A stretch of 64,000 nt of DNA, taken from assembly GCF_045863935.1 (NCBI RefSeq), contig NZ_BTVP01000001.1:124001-188000 (forward strand). The letters are read 5' to 3'. Below, piece by piece: positions 52,284-60,812 of this stretch; the stretch's first letter is position 1, and each line of letters opens with the position of its first letter. The notes beneath the pieces are model-generated. The model was not told the DNA's origin. It saw only the letters and a list, made by a program, of their open reading frames with translations, and ran no database searches. The DNA comes from Parvibaculum sp045863935. GTDB lineage: Bacteria; Pseudomonadota; Alphaproteobacteria; Parvibaculales; Parvibaculaceae. The translations under genes were made by a program, and so were the position numbers.

Positions 52284-53477
52284 TCAAGCCTCCGTCTGCC
52301 CTTTCCTGAACCGCTCGCTCGCGCGCCTCTTCACCGTTTCGCTTTTCAGCTGTCCGCAGGCCGCCATGATGTCGCGGCCGCGCGGTGTGCGCACGGGGCT
52401 TGCATAGCCGGCGCGATTGACGAAATCGGCGAATTTCTCGATCTGCGCCCAGTCGGAACATTCGTATGGGCTGCCCGGCCAGGGATTGAAGGGGATCAGG
52501 TTGATCTTCGCCGGAATGCCTTTCAGAAGGCGGACGAGTTCCTTCGCGTCCTCGATGCTGTCGTTCACGCCTTTCAGCATCACATATTCGAAGGTGATGC
52601 GCCGCGCGTTCGATACGCCGGGATAATTCCGGCAGGCGTCGAGCAATTCCCTGATCGGATATTTCTTGTTCAAGGGCACCAGCTTGTTGCGCGTCTCGTC
52701 GTTCACGGCGTGAAGCGAGATCGCGAGCATGCAACCGATTTCCTCGCCCGCCTTCTCGATCATCGGCACGACGCCGGAGGTCGAGAGCGTGATGCGGCGC
52801 TTCGAGAGCGACAGGCCTTCGCCGTCCGAGACGACTTCGAGCGCGTCGCGCACATTCTCGAAATTGTAGAGCGGCTCGCCCATGCCCATCATCACGATAT
52901 TGGTGATGAGGCGGTCTTCCGAGTTCCGCCCGCCGTCCGGCCATTCGCCGAGCGCGTCGCGCGCGATCAGAATCTGTCCGACGATTTCGCCCGCCGTGAG
53001 ATTGCGCACGAGCTTCTGCGTGCCGGTATGGCAGAAGGTGCAGGTCAGCGTGCAGCCGACCTGGGAAGAGACGCAGAGCGTGCCGCGTCCCTCTTCCGGA
53101 ATGTAGACGGTCTCGATCTCAGGTCCCGGCACCCCCGGCACCGCGGAGGGAAGACGCAGCAGCCATTTCCGCGTGCCGTCGACCGATTTCTGCTCGGTCA
53201 CGATGTCGAGGCGCGAAATGTCGAAGTTCTGTCCGAGCTTGTCACGCAGCTCCTTCGACAGCGTTGTCATGCCGTCGAAACTCGTCAGTCCGCGATTGTA
53301 GATGCCGTTCCATATCTGGCCGGCGCGCATGCGCAGGTGCTTCTCGGGCAGGCCGAAATCCTTGAGCGCATCCATGAGTTGCGGCCGCGTGAGCCCGACA
53401 AGGCTCGGCTTTGCGCGCGGCGCGGCACCCGCGGGCGCGGCCTCCCGGCTTTCATGCGCTATGTCGAGCGTGGTCAT
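52284..53477 (-). CDS. rlmN: Dual-specificity RNA methyltransferase RlmN
   Basis: 397 residues. Radical-SAM cluster motif CTLTCTFCHTG (CxxxCxxC) near 129, preceded by LCVSSQVG; MGMGEPLYNFENVRDAL near 195; SLHAVNDETRNKLVP near 250; and the C-terminal GRDIMAACGQLK near 370 with the catalytic cysteine. It methylates C2 of A2503 in 23S rRNA and A37 in some tRNAs. Confidence 0.97.
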   Translation of the reverse strand: MTTLDIAHESREAAPAGAAPRAKPSLVGLTRPQLMDALKDFGLPEKHLRMRAGQIWNGIYNRGLTSFDGMTTLSKELRDKLGQNFDISRLDIVTEQKSVDGTRKWLLRLPSAVPGVPGPEIETVYIPEEGRGTLCVSSQVGCTLTCTFCHTGTQKLVRNLTAGEIVGQILIARDALGEWPDGGRNSEDRLITNIVMMGMGEPLYNFENVRDALEVVSDGEGLSLSKRRITLSTSGVVPMIEKAGEEIGCMLAISLHAVNDETRNKLVPLNKKYPIRELLDACRNYPGVSNARRITFEYVMLKGVNDSIEDAKELVRLLKGIPAKINLIPFNPWPGSPYECSDWAQIEKFADFVNRAGYASPVRTPRGRDIMAACGQLKSETVKRRASERFRKGQTEA

Positions 53478-53609
53478 GTCGGTTCAACCGGTTCCCGGTC
53501 CTGAAAATACGCTTTGCCGCGCCTGCCGGAGCGGGCGCGGATCATCGCTTCTCATATCACAAAGGGCGCATTTGGCGCCAATCGGGGCGTCTGGCGGAAC
53601 CCCAAGGCC

Positions 53610-54173
53610 CTACTTGCAGGCGTCGTCGATCTTCTTGAGCGCTGCCGAGGAACCTTTCAGCGAATAGGTGTCCGTCGTCAGCGTGTCCCGCTCCGAAGTG
53701 CCCTTGATTTCCATGGAGCTGCCGGATTTCAGCGCCTGCACCATCTTGCCCTCCTCGGAGGGGTTCTCGAGCCAGGCCCAGAAGCGGTGCTCGCCGCCCT
53801 CCTTGACGCCGGAGAACATCTGGAACTTGTCGGTGCCGATGGTGGCGAAAGGCCGGCTCGTCGACTTGAAGGGATAGCCCACGCGCATGCTGACTTCGTT
53901 TTTCGTCTTCCGCGCGGGGCGGTGCGTCACCATGAAATAGACGTCCCCCCGGCTTGCGCTAGCAGGCAGCATCTTCACGGGCGTCGTCATGGCGTAGCAC
54001 ATGCGGTCGTTGCCCGAGCCATAGGTATAGGCCGACCAGTCGTCATACTTGCCGAGGAGTTTCGGGGCGTCCTGGGCCTTGGCCCCGGCTGCGAAGCCTG
54101 CCACCCCGAAGGTCAGGGCAAGCGCGGCAATGGCCATGGTGAGGACTGGGGAAAGGGTCTTGCGTCGCGGCAT
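53610..54173 (-). CDS. Invasion-associated locus B (IalB) family periplasmic protein
   Basis: 187 residues from ATG 54173 with a signal peptide (cut near AKA-QDAPK). IalB pattern: LGKYDDWSAYTYGSGNDRMCYAM near 40-63, then VTHRPARKTKNEVSMRVGYPF near 80, and the C-terminal DDACK. One Cys early and one late could form a disulphide. The family is alphaproteobacterial and envelope-associated; its function outside Bartonella and Brucella is unknown. Confidence 0.88.
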   Translation of the reverse strand: MPRRKTLSPVLTMAIAALALTFGVAGFAAGAKAQDAPKLLGKYDDWSAYTYGSGNDRMCYAMTTPVKMLPASASRGDVYFMVTHRPARKTKNEVSMRVGYPFKSTSRPFATIGTDKFQMFSGVKEGGEHRFWAWLENPSEEGKMVQALKSGSSMEIKGTSERDTLTTDTYSLKGSSAALKKIDDACK

Positions 54174-54467
54174 GGTCTCTCGTCTGCTCCGAATGGGCTC
54201 CGGTCGTCCGGCCCCAATGATCTCCAAGGTGGCCTGACCATAGCGGTCGGCGCAGGCGATTTCCAGTTGCCGCCCCGCAAAGCCCCTTCACGGCCTGCCG
54301 GATTGTCCGCAGGCCGGGAGGGAAATTCACCGATTCATGTGGCGGAACCAAGGCAGAGAGCCGGTGAAACGCCCTCTGTCTGGCGGATATCCGCCCGCTC
54401 GTGCTAAGGGAGAAGCACCGGAATTTCCGAAACCCGAGAAACCGACAAGACTTGGAGGGAGACGACC

Positions 54468-55472
54468 ATGAAAGCCGTGCTGTGCAAGGAATATGGACCG
54501 CCGGACAGCCTCGTGATCGAAGAGGTGCCGAGCCCGGAGCCGAAGAAGGGCGAGGTCCTGCTTGAAGTGCATGCGGCGGCGGTCAATTTCCCGGACGTCC
54601 TGATCATCGAGAACAAGTACCAGTTCAAGCCGCCGCTGCCCTTCTCGCCGGGTGGCGAGGTGTCCGGCATCATCACCAAGGTGGGCGAAGGCGTCACCAA
54701 GGTGAAGGTGGGCGATCGCGTCATCGGCTCGTGCGGCTGGGGTGGCTTTGCCGAAGAGATTGCGCTCGACGAAGCGCGGGTGACACCGATCCCGGACGAG
54801 ATGGACTATGTGACGGCGTCCGCCTTTCTCATGACCTATGGCACGTCGCATCACGCGCTGAAGGACCGGGCCCATCTGAAGCCCGGCGAATCGCTGCTGG
54901 TGCTGGGCGCCGCGGGCGGCGTCGGTCTTGCCGCCGTCGAACTCGGCAAGGCGATGGGCGCGCGCGTGATCGCGGCCGCGTCGTCGGAAGACAAGCTTGC
55001 CGTCTGCAAGGAGCATGGCGCGGACGAGACGATCCTCTATCCCGCCGGTGCGCTCGACAAGGATGCGCAGAAGGCGCTGACCGACAAGATCAAGGAACTG
55101 ACGGGCGGGCAGGGCGCAGACGTTGTGTACGACCCTGTCGGCGGCGACTATTCGGAAGCGGCGCTGCGGGCGACGAACTGGGAAGGGCGCTTCCTGGTGG
55201 TCGGATTCGCGGCCGGTCCGATCCCGAAAATTCCGCTGAACCTCGCGCTTCTCAAGGGCTGCCAGATCGTCGGCGTGTTCTGGGGCGCGTTCACGGGACG
55301 CGAGCCGAAGCGCCATCAGGAAAACCTGAAAGAACTGATGACGTGGTTCAAGGAAGGCAAGCTCCGCCCCCACGTCTCCAAGACCTACAAGTTCGAGGAA
55401 GCGGCGCAGGCGCTGAAAGACATGGCGGCGCGCAAGGTGAAGGGCAAGATTGTCATCGTACCGTCACGGTAA
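54468..55472 (+). CDS. NADPH:quinone oxidoreductase (zinc-free MDR family)
   Basis: 334 residues, zinc-independent quinone-reductase type: AAAVNFPDVLIIENKYQFKP near 31, GGEVSGIITKVGEGV near 64, the NADPH-binding AAGGVGLAAVELGKAMGARVI near 146-166, and DPVGGDYSEAALRA near 223. Likely reduces quinones or enals. A GDSL-like gene follows at 51 bp. Confidence 0.94.
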   Translation: MKAVLCKEYGPPDSLVIEEVPSPEPKKGEVLLEVHAAAVNFPDVLIIENKYQFKPPLPFSPGGEVSGIITKVGEGVTKVKVGDRVIGSCGWGGFAEEIALDEARVTPIPDEMDYVTASAFLMTYGTSHHALKDRAHLKPGESLLVLGAAGGVGLAAVELGKAMGARVIAAASSEDKLAVCKEHGADETILYPAGALDKDAQKALTDKIKELTGGQGADVVYDPVGGDYSEAALRATNWEGRFLVVGFAAGPIPKIPLNLALLKGCQIVGVFWGAFTGREPKRHQENLKELMTWFKEGKLRPHVSKTYKFEEAAQALKDMAARKVKGKIVIVPSR

Positions 55473-55522
55473 CGTCACAAAACGGCGAAGCGGGGATAAA
55501 TGCGCATGAGGGGTAGCGCAGG

Positions 55523-56245
55523 ATGAGGCGGGCATTCGTGACGCTCGGCATCGCGTTCGGCGTCGCCGTCGTCGCGCTATTCGCCTTTCTCATTTATGTG
55601 CTGCTCGCCTCGGGCGACCCGAAATACTGGGAAGGAGAGATCGCGGCTTTCGAGCGCCGCGATGTCTCCAACCCGCCGCCCGAAAACGCCGTGCTCTTCG
55701 TGGGCGGACGCGATCTGAGGCTGTGGTCCTCATTCGCCGAAGACATGGCTCCCGTCACGATTATCCAGCGCGGTTTCGGCGGCGCACAGCTTTCCCACAT
55801 CAATCATTACCGCGCGCGTATCGTGCTGCCCTACGATCCGCGTGCCATCGTGGTCATGGCGGGCGAGGCGGACCTGTCCGATGTGCGCGGAAGGCGGCCA
55901 GAAGACCTGCTCGACGACTTCCGGACCTTCGCATTGTCGCTGCGCGCGGAGGGCGAGAAATCCCCGATTTATTTCGTGTCGCTCAGACCGGCGCCCGCCC
56001 GCGAGGAACGCTGGTACGGCCAGCAGCGCGCCAATGCGCTGATCGCGGATTATGTGCGTGGCGAGAGGGAGATGTATTTCATCGACGTGTCTTCGGCCAT
56101 GGTCGATGAACAAGGCAATATCCGCGAAGACCTCTATCGCTGGGACGGGCTCACGCTCAACGACAAGGGATACGAAACGCTCGGCCCGATCATCCGTCAA
56201 CGGCTTATCGATGCCGGCTATGGCGGTCTTCGTTCGAGCCGCTGA
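55523..56245 (+). CDS. SGNH/GDSL-fold protein lacking the catalytic triad
   Basis: 240 residues with one N-terminal membrane helix (FGVAVVALFAFLIYVLLA). The SGNH order of blocks is clear: VLFVGGRDLRLWSSFAEDM near 55, where active relatives have GSSSIRxW; QRGFGGAQLSHINHY near 78 (Gly kept); VVMAGEADLSD near 111, where relatives have GxND; and DGLTLNDKGYETL near 211, where relatives have DGLHL. Ser, Asn and His are all replaced, so hydrolysis by the usual mechanism is not expected. 30 bp before the serine hydrolase. Confidence 0.82.
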   Translation: MRRAFVTLGIAFGVAVVALFAFLIYVLLASGDPKYWEGEIAAFERRDVSNPPPENAVLFVGGRDLRLWSSFAEDMAPVTIIQRGFGGAQLSHINHYRARIVLPYDPRAIVVMAGEADLSDVRGRRPEDLLDDFRTFALSLRAEGEKSPIYFVSLRPAPAREERWYGQQRANALIADYVRGEREMYFIDVSSAMVDEQGNIREDLYRWDGLTLNDKGYETLGPIIRQRLIDAGYGGLRSSR

Positions 56246-56275
56246 AGAATAGAAAAAGATACAGGGAGAGAGACG

Positions 56276-57499
56276 ATGGAGAATTTTTCGAAGGAAACGA
56301 AGGCGGGCTCGCTTCACGGCAGTTATGACGCGAAGTTCAAGGATGTTGCGGACGCCTTCATCGAAAATTTCGAGACGCGCAACGAAGTGGGCGCCAATGT
56401 CGCGATCACGCTCGAGGGCAAGACGGTCGTCGATATCTGGGGCGGCAGGAAGGAGCCCGGCGGCGCGGCATGGGAGAAGGACACTGTCTCCATCGTCTTC
56501 TCCTGCACCAAGGGTGCGACGGCGCTTTGCGCGCATATGCTCGCCGACAGAGGCAAGCTCGATCTCGATGCGAAGGTCGCGGACTACTGGCCGGAATATG
56601 CGAAGAACGGCAAGGAAGAGACGACCGTCTCGATGATGCTCGACCATTCGGCCGGGCAGCCGCATCTCAGGACGAAGCTCAAGGACGGCGCCTATTACGA
56701 CTACGACTACATGGTGAAGCTGCTCGAAGAGGAAGAGCCCTTCTGGAAGCCCGGTGTGCGCAACGGCTATCACGGCGTCACCTTCGCCTGGACGGTCGGC
56801 GAGATCGTGCATCGCGCGGCGGGCAAGCGCATGGGCCGGTTTTTCGCCGACGAGGTGGCAAAGCCGCTCGGCCTCGATTTCCATATCGGCACGCCCGAAG
56901 AGGTCGAGAAGCGCATTGCGCCGATGATCTTCGCCGAACCCGATCCCGCGGCGATGAACTCCAAGTTCACGCAGGCGCTGATGAGCGATCCGGCAAGCCC
57001 GGCGCATCTCTTCCTGCTCAATGGTGGCAACGCCAATTTCAATTCGCGCGAGGCCCATGCCGCCGAGATCGGTTCGGCGAACGGCATCACCAACGGGCGC
57101 GGTCTTGCGGGCATGTATCAGCCGCTCGCGAATGGCGGCGGCAAGCTTGTCGGCAAGGACACGCTCGCCCGGATGGGCCGCGTCGCCATGGGGACGCATG
57201 AGGACGCGACGCTTCTCATCCCGACGCGTTTCGCGCTCGGCTACATGAAGTCGATGGACAATCGCAAGCTCAAGAACGAGCCGAATTCTTCCTGCATCAT
57301 GGGCGATGCGGCGTTCGGTCATGTCGGCATGGGCGGATCGCTCGGTTTTGCCGACCCGGAAGCCCGGATGAGTTTCGGTTACAACATGAACCGGATGGGG
57401 TCCGGCATTCTGCTCAACGACCGTGGACAGGCGCTGGTCGACGCGGCCTATCGTTCGCTCGGTTATCGCTCGAATGCGAGCGGCGTCTGGGCGATGTAG
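56276..57499 (+). CDS. Serine hydrolase, class C beta-lactamase/EstB-like
   Basis: 407 residues, no signal peptide. SxxK motif intact as VFSCTKGATALCAHML near 78; LDHSAGQPHL near 122; the Tyr motif is NGYHGVTFAWTVGE near 163; GHVGMGGSLGFADPEARMSFGYNMNRM near 343 supplies the third motif. This matches family VIII carboxylesterases and LovD-like acyltransferases more than true beta-lactamases. Active, unlike the degenerate relative at 44919. Confidence 0.92.
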   Translation: MENFSKETKAGSLHGSYDAKFKDVADAFIENFETRNEVGANVAITLEGKTVVDIWGGRKEPGGAAWEKDTVSIVFSCTKGATALCAHMLADRGKLDLDAKVADYWPEYAKNGKEETTVSMMLDHSAGQPHLRTKLKDGAYYDYDYMVKLLEEEEPFWKPGVRNGYHGVTFAWTVGEIVHRAAGKRMGRFFADEVAKPLGLDFHIGTPEEVEKRIAPMIFAEPDPAAMNSKFTQALMSDPASPAHLFLLNGGNANFNSREAHAAEIGSANGITNGRGLAGMYQPLANGGGKLVGKDTLARMGRVAMGTHEDATLLIPTRFALGYMKSMDNRKLKNEPNSSCIMGDAAFGHVGMGGSLGFADPEARMSFGYNMNRMGSGILLNDRGQALVDAAYRSLGYRSNASGVWAM

Positions 57500-57667
57500 A
57501 GGGCGACAAGCCGGCGTCCACCGAACTTCGTTCATCCCAACGGTCCGGTCCGCCTTTGTAACCAAATGGCGGGCCGTTCACGTTCCGGCTGAATCGGCGA
57601 GGAAGAAAGACGTGGATGGCCCGAATAAATCGGGCCATGACGCCGGAAGTTCGGGAGACGCCGTCTT

Positions 57668-58087
57668 TCAGTCCGTTCCGCTTTTTTCGGCGGGCAGGCC
57701 GAGCGCTTGCCGCGCGGCCTTGCGGTGGCGCGGCTTCATGTAGCTGGAGACGAGGCCGAGGGCGGCCATGAGCACCGTCGCGTCGTCGGTGAAGCCGAAG
57801 GCGGCGACGATGTCTGGAATGAAGTCGACGGGCATGACGAAATAGGCGAGGGCTGCGAGAAGCGTCGCGCGGACGCGCATCGGCGTTTCGGGATCGCGCG
57901 CGCAGAACCAGGCGGCCGCCGCCTCCTCGGCGAAGGGCACCTTGCCGGCAACGCGCGCCATCTTCTTCCAGAAGCCTTCGCGCACGGTCTTCTCGTTCCG
58001 CGCCATGACGGCGGGAAGTTCGTATTTCGGATCGGCGAGTTCCTTTTCGGCGCTCTCCGCGTCCATATCGCCTCGAGAAGAGGACAT
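57668..58087 (-). CDS. DUF1232 (YkvA-like) membrane protein
   Basis: 139 residues from ATG 58087 with GGAGGGAGG upstream. After an acidic N-terminus it has the DUF1232 core: LAALAYFVMPVDFIPDIVAAFGFTDDATVL near 77-106 (the YxxxPxDxIPD signature), then a helix and basic tail. Unknown role. The 168-bp region before it (57500-57667) holds nothing recognised. Confidence 0.92.
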   Translation of the reverse strand: MSSSRGDMDAESAEKELADPKYELPAVMARNEKTVREGFWKKMARVAGKVPFAEEAAAAWFCARDPETPMRVRATLLAALAYFVMPVDFIPDIVAAFGFTDDATVLMAALGLVSSYMKPRHRKAARQALGLPAEKSGTD

Positions 58088-58347
58088 GCCTCCCTCCGTG
58101 CTGCCTGCCGCCCCTTTACCTTCGTGCGTCTCCAAGATGGGGCGAAGGGCGTCGGCTTGCAAGCCAAGGGGGACGTTACGTAAATCGCCGGATCACGCAG
58201 ATTGCCCTTGTTTCCGCGATTTTTGGCTCGCTCTTTCGCTGCCGAATTTGTTAAATCGGCGCCAATCGGGCGGCCGGCAGAGGCACCCCGCATACAGGGA
58301 AACGCAGGACCGGCCCAAAGAGGTCCGCGCAGAGAAGGAATGACCCC

Positions 58348-59130
58348 ATGAAACTCGACAGCAACATCAGCGCCATCATCACGGGCGGCGCATCGGGCCT
58401 CGGCGCGGCGACCGCGCGCCGTCTCGCCAAGGAAGGCGTGAAGATCGGCATTTTCGATCTTCAGGAAGACAAGGGCGAGGCGCTGGCGAAGGAGCTTGGC
58501 GGCGTCTTCGCGAAAGTGAACGTGACGGACGAAGCGAGCGTCGATGCGGGCTTCGAGAAGGTGCGCGCGGCGATCGGCCAGGAGCGCATCCTCGTGAACT
58601 GCGCGGGTACGGGCAACGCGATCAAGACCGCCTCCAAGAACAAGGAGACGGGCAAGCCCGAGCACTTCCCGCTCGACAAGTTCAACCTCATCATCCAGAT
58701 CAACCTCGTCGGTACCTTCCGCTGCATCGCGAAGTCGGCCGCCGGCATGCTCACCCTCGACCCGCTGCCGGATGGCGACCGCGGTGCGATCGTGAACACG
58801 GGCTCCGTCGCCGCGCAGGACGGCCAGATCGGCCAGGCCGCCTATTCGGCCTCGAAGGCGGGCGTCGTCGGCATGACGCTGCCGATCGCGCGCGACCTCA
58901 GCCGCGAAGGCATTCGCGTGAACACGATCCTGCCGGGCATCTTCGACACGCCGCTGCTCGCGGGCGCGCCGGAGAAGGTTCGCCAGGCGCTCGGCGCGCA
59001 GGTGCCGTTTCCGGCCCGCCTCGGCAATCCGGATGAGTATGCCTCGCTCGCCTGCGAGATGATCCGCAACGGTTACTTCAACGGCGAGACGGTCCGTCTC
59101 GACGGTGCCATTCGTATGGCGCCGCGCTGA
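58348..59130 (+). CDS. SDR family 3-hydroxyacyl-CoA dehydrogenase-like protein
   Basis: 260 residues. SDR with TGGASGLGAATARRL near 12, DLQ after the second strand (NAD preference), NCAGTG near 87, NTGSVAAQDGQ near 150 (Ser), YSASKAGV near 168 (YxxxK), LPGIFDTPLLAG near 200. The overall pattern and the insert NKETGKPEHFPLDKFN match HSD17B10-type 3-hydroxyacyl-CoA dehydrogenases. A terminator follows the stop. Confidence 0.93.
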   Translation: MKLDSNISAIITGGASGLGAATARRLAKEGVKIGIFDLQEDKGEALAKELGGVFAKVNVTDEASVDAGFEKVRAAIGQERILVNCAGTGNAIKTASKNKETGKPEHFPLDKFNLIIQINLVGTFRCIAKSAAGMLTLDPLPDGDRGAIVNTGSVAAQDGQIGQAAYSASKAGVVGMTLPIARDLSREGIRVNTILPGIFDTPLLAGAPEKVRQALGAQVPFPARLGNPDEYASLACEMIRNGYFNGETVRLDGAIRMAPR

Positions 59131-59166
59131 CGCGCGGCTTGGGTCGCATGGCACCGCGCTAATACA

Positions 59167-59183
59167 TTTCCAATAATTGGAAA
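59167..59183. repeat. 17-bp palindrome between convergent genes
   Basis: TTTCCAAT-A-ATTGGAAA, perfect 8-bp arms around one base, just upstream of the terminator stem. The short centre means it cannot form a good RNA hairpin; it could be a protein site or incidental. Confidence 0.5.
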
Positions 59184-59187
59184 AGCG

Positions 59188-59220
59188 AAGCCCCGGTGGA
59201 AACACCGGGGCTTTGTTGTT
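59188..59220 (+). terminator. Terminator between the SDR and PCD genes
   Basis: AAGCCCCGGTG, GAAA loop, CACCGGGGCTT (perfect 11-bp stem), then TGTTGTTT. It serves the SDR and, because the stem is flanked by A-rich bases on the other side, perhaps the convergent phhB. Confidence 0.9.
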
Positions 59221-59236
59221 TCCGTCTCGTCCGGCG

Positions 59237-59566
59237 TTACTTCTTCACCGTCTTTCCTGCCTTGCCGGCCCACTTGTCCATGAGGGCAGCGAGTTTTACG
59301 TCCCTTTCCGACAGGCCATCCGCGTCATGCGTCGTGAGGACGACATCGACGCGGTTATAGACATTCGCCCATTCGGGATGGTGGTCGGCCTTTTCGGCGG
59401 CGAGGGCGACGCGCGACATGAAACCGAAGGCTTCGTTGAAGTCCTTGAACCGGAACGTCTTCTCGATGGCGTCGCGGCCTTTCACCTTCGACCAGCCCTT
59501 CAGCTTTTCGAGGGCCTTTTCCCGCTCTTTTCCCGTCAGCTTCGAGACCGCCGGATTGCCGCTCAT
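59237..59566 (-). CDS. phhB: Pterin-4-alpha-carbinolamine dehydratase
   Basis: 109 residues from ATG 59566 with GGAGG 7 nt upstream. Family motifs: FRFKDFNEAFGFMSRVALAAEKADHHPEW near 39-67 (the DHHPEW signature) and VDVVLTTHDADGLSERD near 73. It recycles the 4a-hydroxy pterin made by aromatic amino acid hydroxylases; no such hydroxylase is in the window. It is divergent from the zincin gene. Confidence 0.95.
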   Translation of the reverse strand: MSGNPAVSKLTGKEREKALEKLKGWSKVKGRDAIEKTFRFKDFNEAFGFMSRVALAAEKADHHPEWANVYNRVDVVLTTHDADGLSERDVKLAALMDKWAGKAGKTVKK

Positions 59567-59637
59567 TTTCGCCTCCTCGATGCACATGGTTTGCGGGCAG
59601 AGCCTCGCGCTCTTAAGCTCTGCGCGCAAGAGAGGAT

Positions 59638-60051
59638 ATGCCGATGGATTGGGATAACACGCGGGCGCCCTCGCTCGCCGATTTCGAACGGATCGCGGAC
59701 GAGGCCTTTGCGCGGCTGCCGGAGGACTTCCGGATGCGTTGCGAGGGGCTCATCATTCGCGTCGAGGATTTTCCGGATGAGGAAGTGGCCGCCGAAATGG
59801 AACTTGAAAGCCCGTTCGAGCTTCTCGGTCTCTATCAGGGCATCAGCCATGTCGAGCGCTCGGTGATGGAGCCGGTGCACATGCCGGACATGGTGTTTCT
59901 CTATCGCCGGCCGCTGCTCGACTACTGGGCGGAATTCGACGAGCCGCTCGGGCATCTCGTCACCCATGTGCTTGTGCATGAGATCGGGCATCACATGGGC
60001 CTTTCCGACGAGGACATGCATGCGATCGAGGAAGCGGCGGGGCGGGAGTAA
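59638..60051 (+). CDS. Small zincin-like metallopeptidase
   Basis: 137 residues. It carries HVLVHEIGHHMGLSDEDM near 111-128, the extended HExxHxxG(L)xD zinc motif, and upstream FLYRRPLLDYW. This is the single-domain MMP-like family (PF06262) found in many bacteria; substrate unknown. Followed by an inverted-repeat element. Confidence 0.92.
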   Translation: MPMDWDNTRAPSLADFERIADEAFARLPEDFRMRCEGLIIRVEDFPDEEVAAEMELESPFELLGLYQGISHVERSVMEPVHMPDMVFLYRRPLLDYWAEFDEPLGHLVTHVLVHEIGHHMGLSDEDMHAIEEAAGRE

Positions 60052-60063
60052 CATCCGTCTTCT

Positions 60064-60228
60064 CACCCTCCCCTCGGGGAGGGTCAAACCGCGCAGCGGT
60101 TTTGGGGCGGGGGCCGAGTATCCGCGAACACACAAGCCGGCGCATTCATCGCAGCAGCGCCGCGACCCCGCCCCGAAATCTGCTTCGCTATCGCTCGCAC
60201 ATTTCGACCCTTCCCCAAGGGGAGGGTG
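60064..60228. repeat. 165-bp element with inverted terminal repeats
   Basis: It starts CACCCTCCCCTCGGGGAGGG and ends with CCCTTCCCCAAGGGGAGGGTG; inner parts GCGCAGCGG...TTTGGGGCGGGG and CCCCGCCCCGAAATC also oppose each other. The whole could fold into one long imperfect hairpin. It has the look of a non-autonomous element common in alphaproteobacterial genomes. No coding potential. Confidence 0.65.
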
Positions 60229-60250
60229 GGAAGAAGAGCAATGCTTGCCG

Positions 60251-60802
60251 CTACTCTTCCTGCTCCCAATCGCGATCGGGATAGTGCTTCTCCGCCACGT
60301 AAGGGCCGCCGCCCGTGCTCGCTCTCGCCGAGAAGAGCGTGAAGCGCTCGACCGTGAAGGCCGGCGCGGCGAAGGGCGAATTCGCGCGGATGAAATTGTA
60401 GACGGCGCCTGTTTCGACGCGGCCGAGGCGGGCGATCGTGACATGGGGCGTGAAGTTGCGTGTGTCAGGTTTCAGGCCGATGCGCCGCGCGGCGCTTTCG
60501 TGGCGTCCCTGCAGGATGCGCAAGGGCTCGGACGGCCTGACGCCCGCCCACAAGGTGTGCGGGCGCGCGCCGCCGAATTCGCCCAAGCCCTCGATCTCGA
60601 TGTCGAAGGGCTCGACGGGAATGTCCGACAACGCCTCGGCGAAGTCGCTTGCCACGTCTTCGGGGATATCGCCCGCGAAGCGCAGCGTGATGTGGAAGTC
60701 CGGCCGCTCGATCCAGCGCGCACCGTCGAGGCCCTGCTGCAGGCGCGCGAGGCGCTCTGCCGCTTCGTCGGGGATTTCGAGGGCCGTGAAGAGGCGGATC
60801 AT
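60251..60802 (-). CDS. thpR: RNA 2',3'-cyclic phosphodiesterase
   Basis: 183 residues. Two HxTx motifs of the 2H phosphoesterase family: DFHITLRFAGDI near 35 and FTPHVTIARLG near 120. N-terminal MIRLFTALEIPDEAAERL is typical of ThpR/LigT. It opens 2',3'-cyclic phosphates to 2'-phosphates. It ends 10 bp downstream of the Tas-like reductase on the same strand. Confidence 0.94.
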   Translation of the reverse strand: MIRLFTALEIPDEAAERLARLQQGLDGARWIERPDFHITLRFAGDIPEDVASDFAEALSDIPVEPFDIEIEGLGEFGGARPHTLWAGVRPSEPLRILQGRHESAARRIGLKPDTRNFTPHVTIARLGRVETGAVYNFIRANSPFAAPAFTVERFTLFSARASTGGGPYVAEKHYPDRDWEQEE

Positions 60803-60812
60803 GGGGTTCCGT

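Noticed and set aside
57500..57667. Small gene between the serine hydrolase and DUF1232
   Set aside because: Frames present have no ribosome site or conserved pattern.
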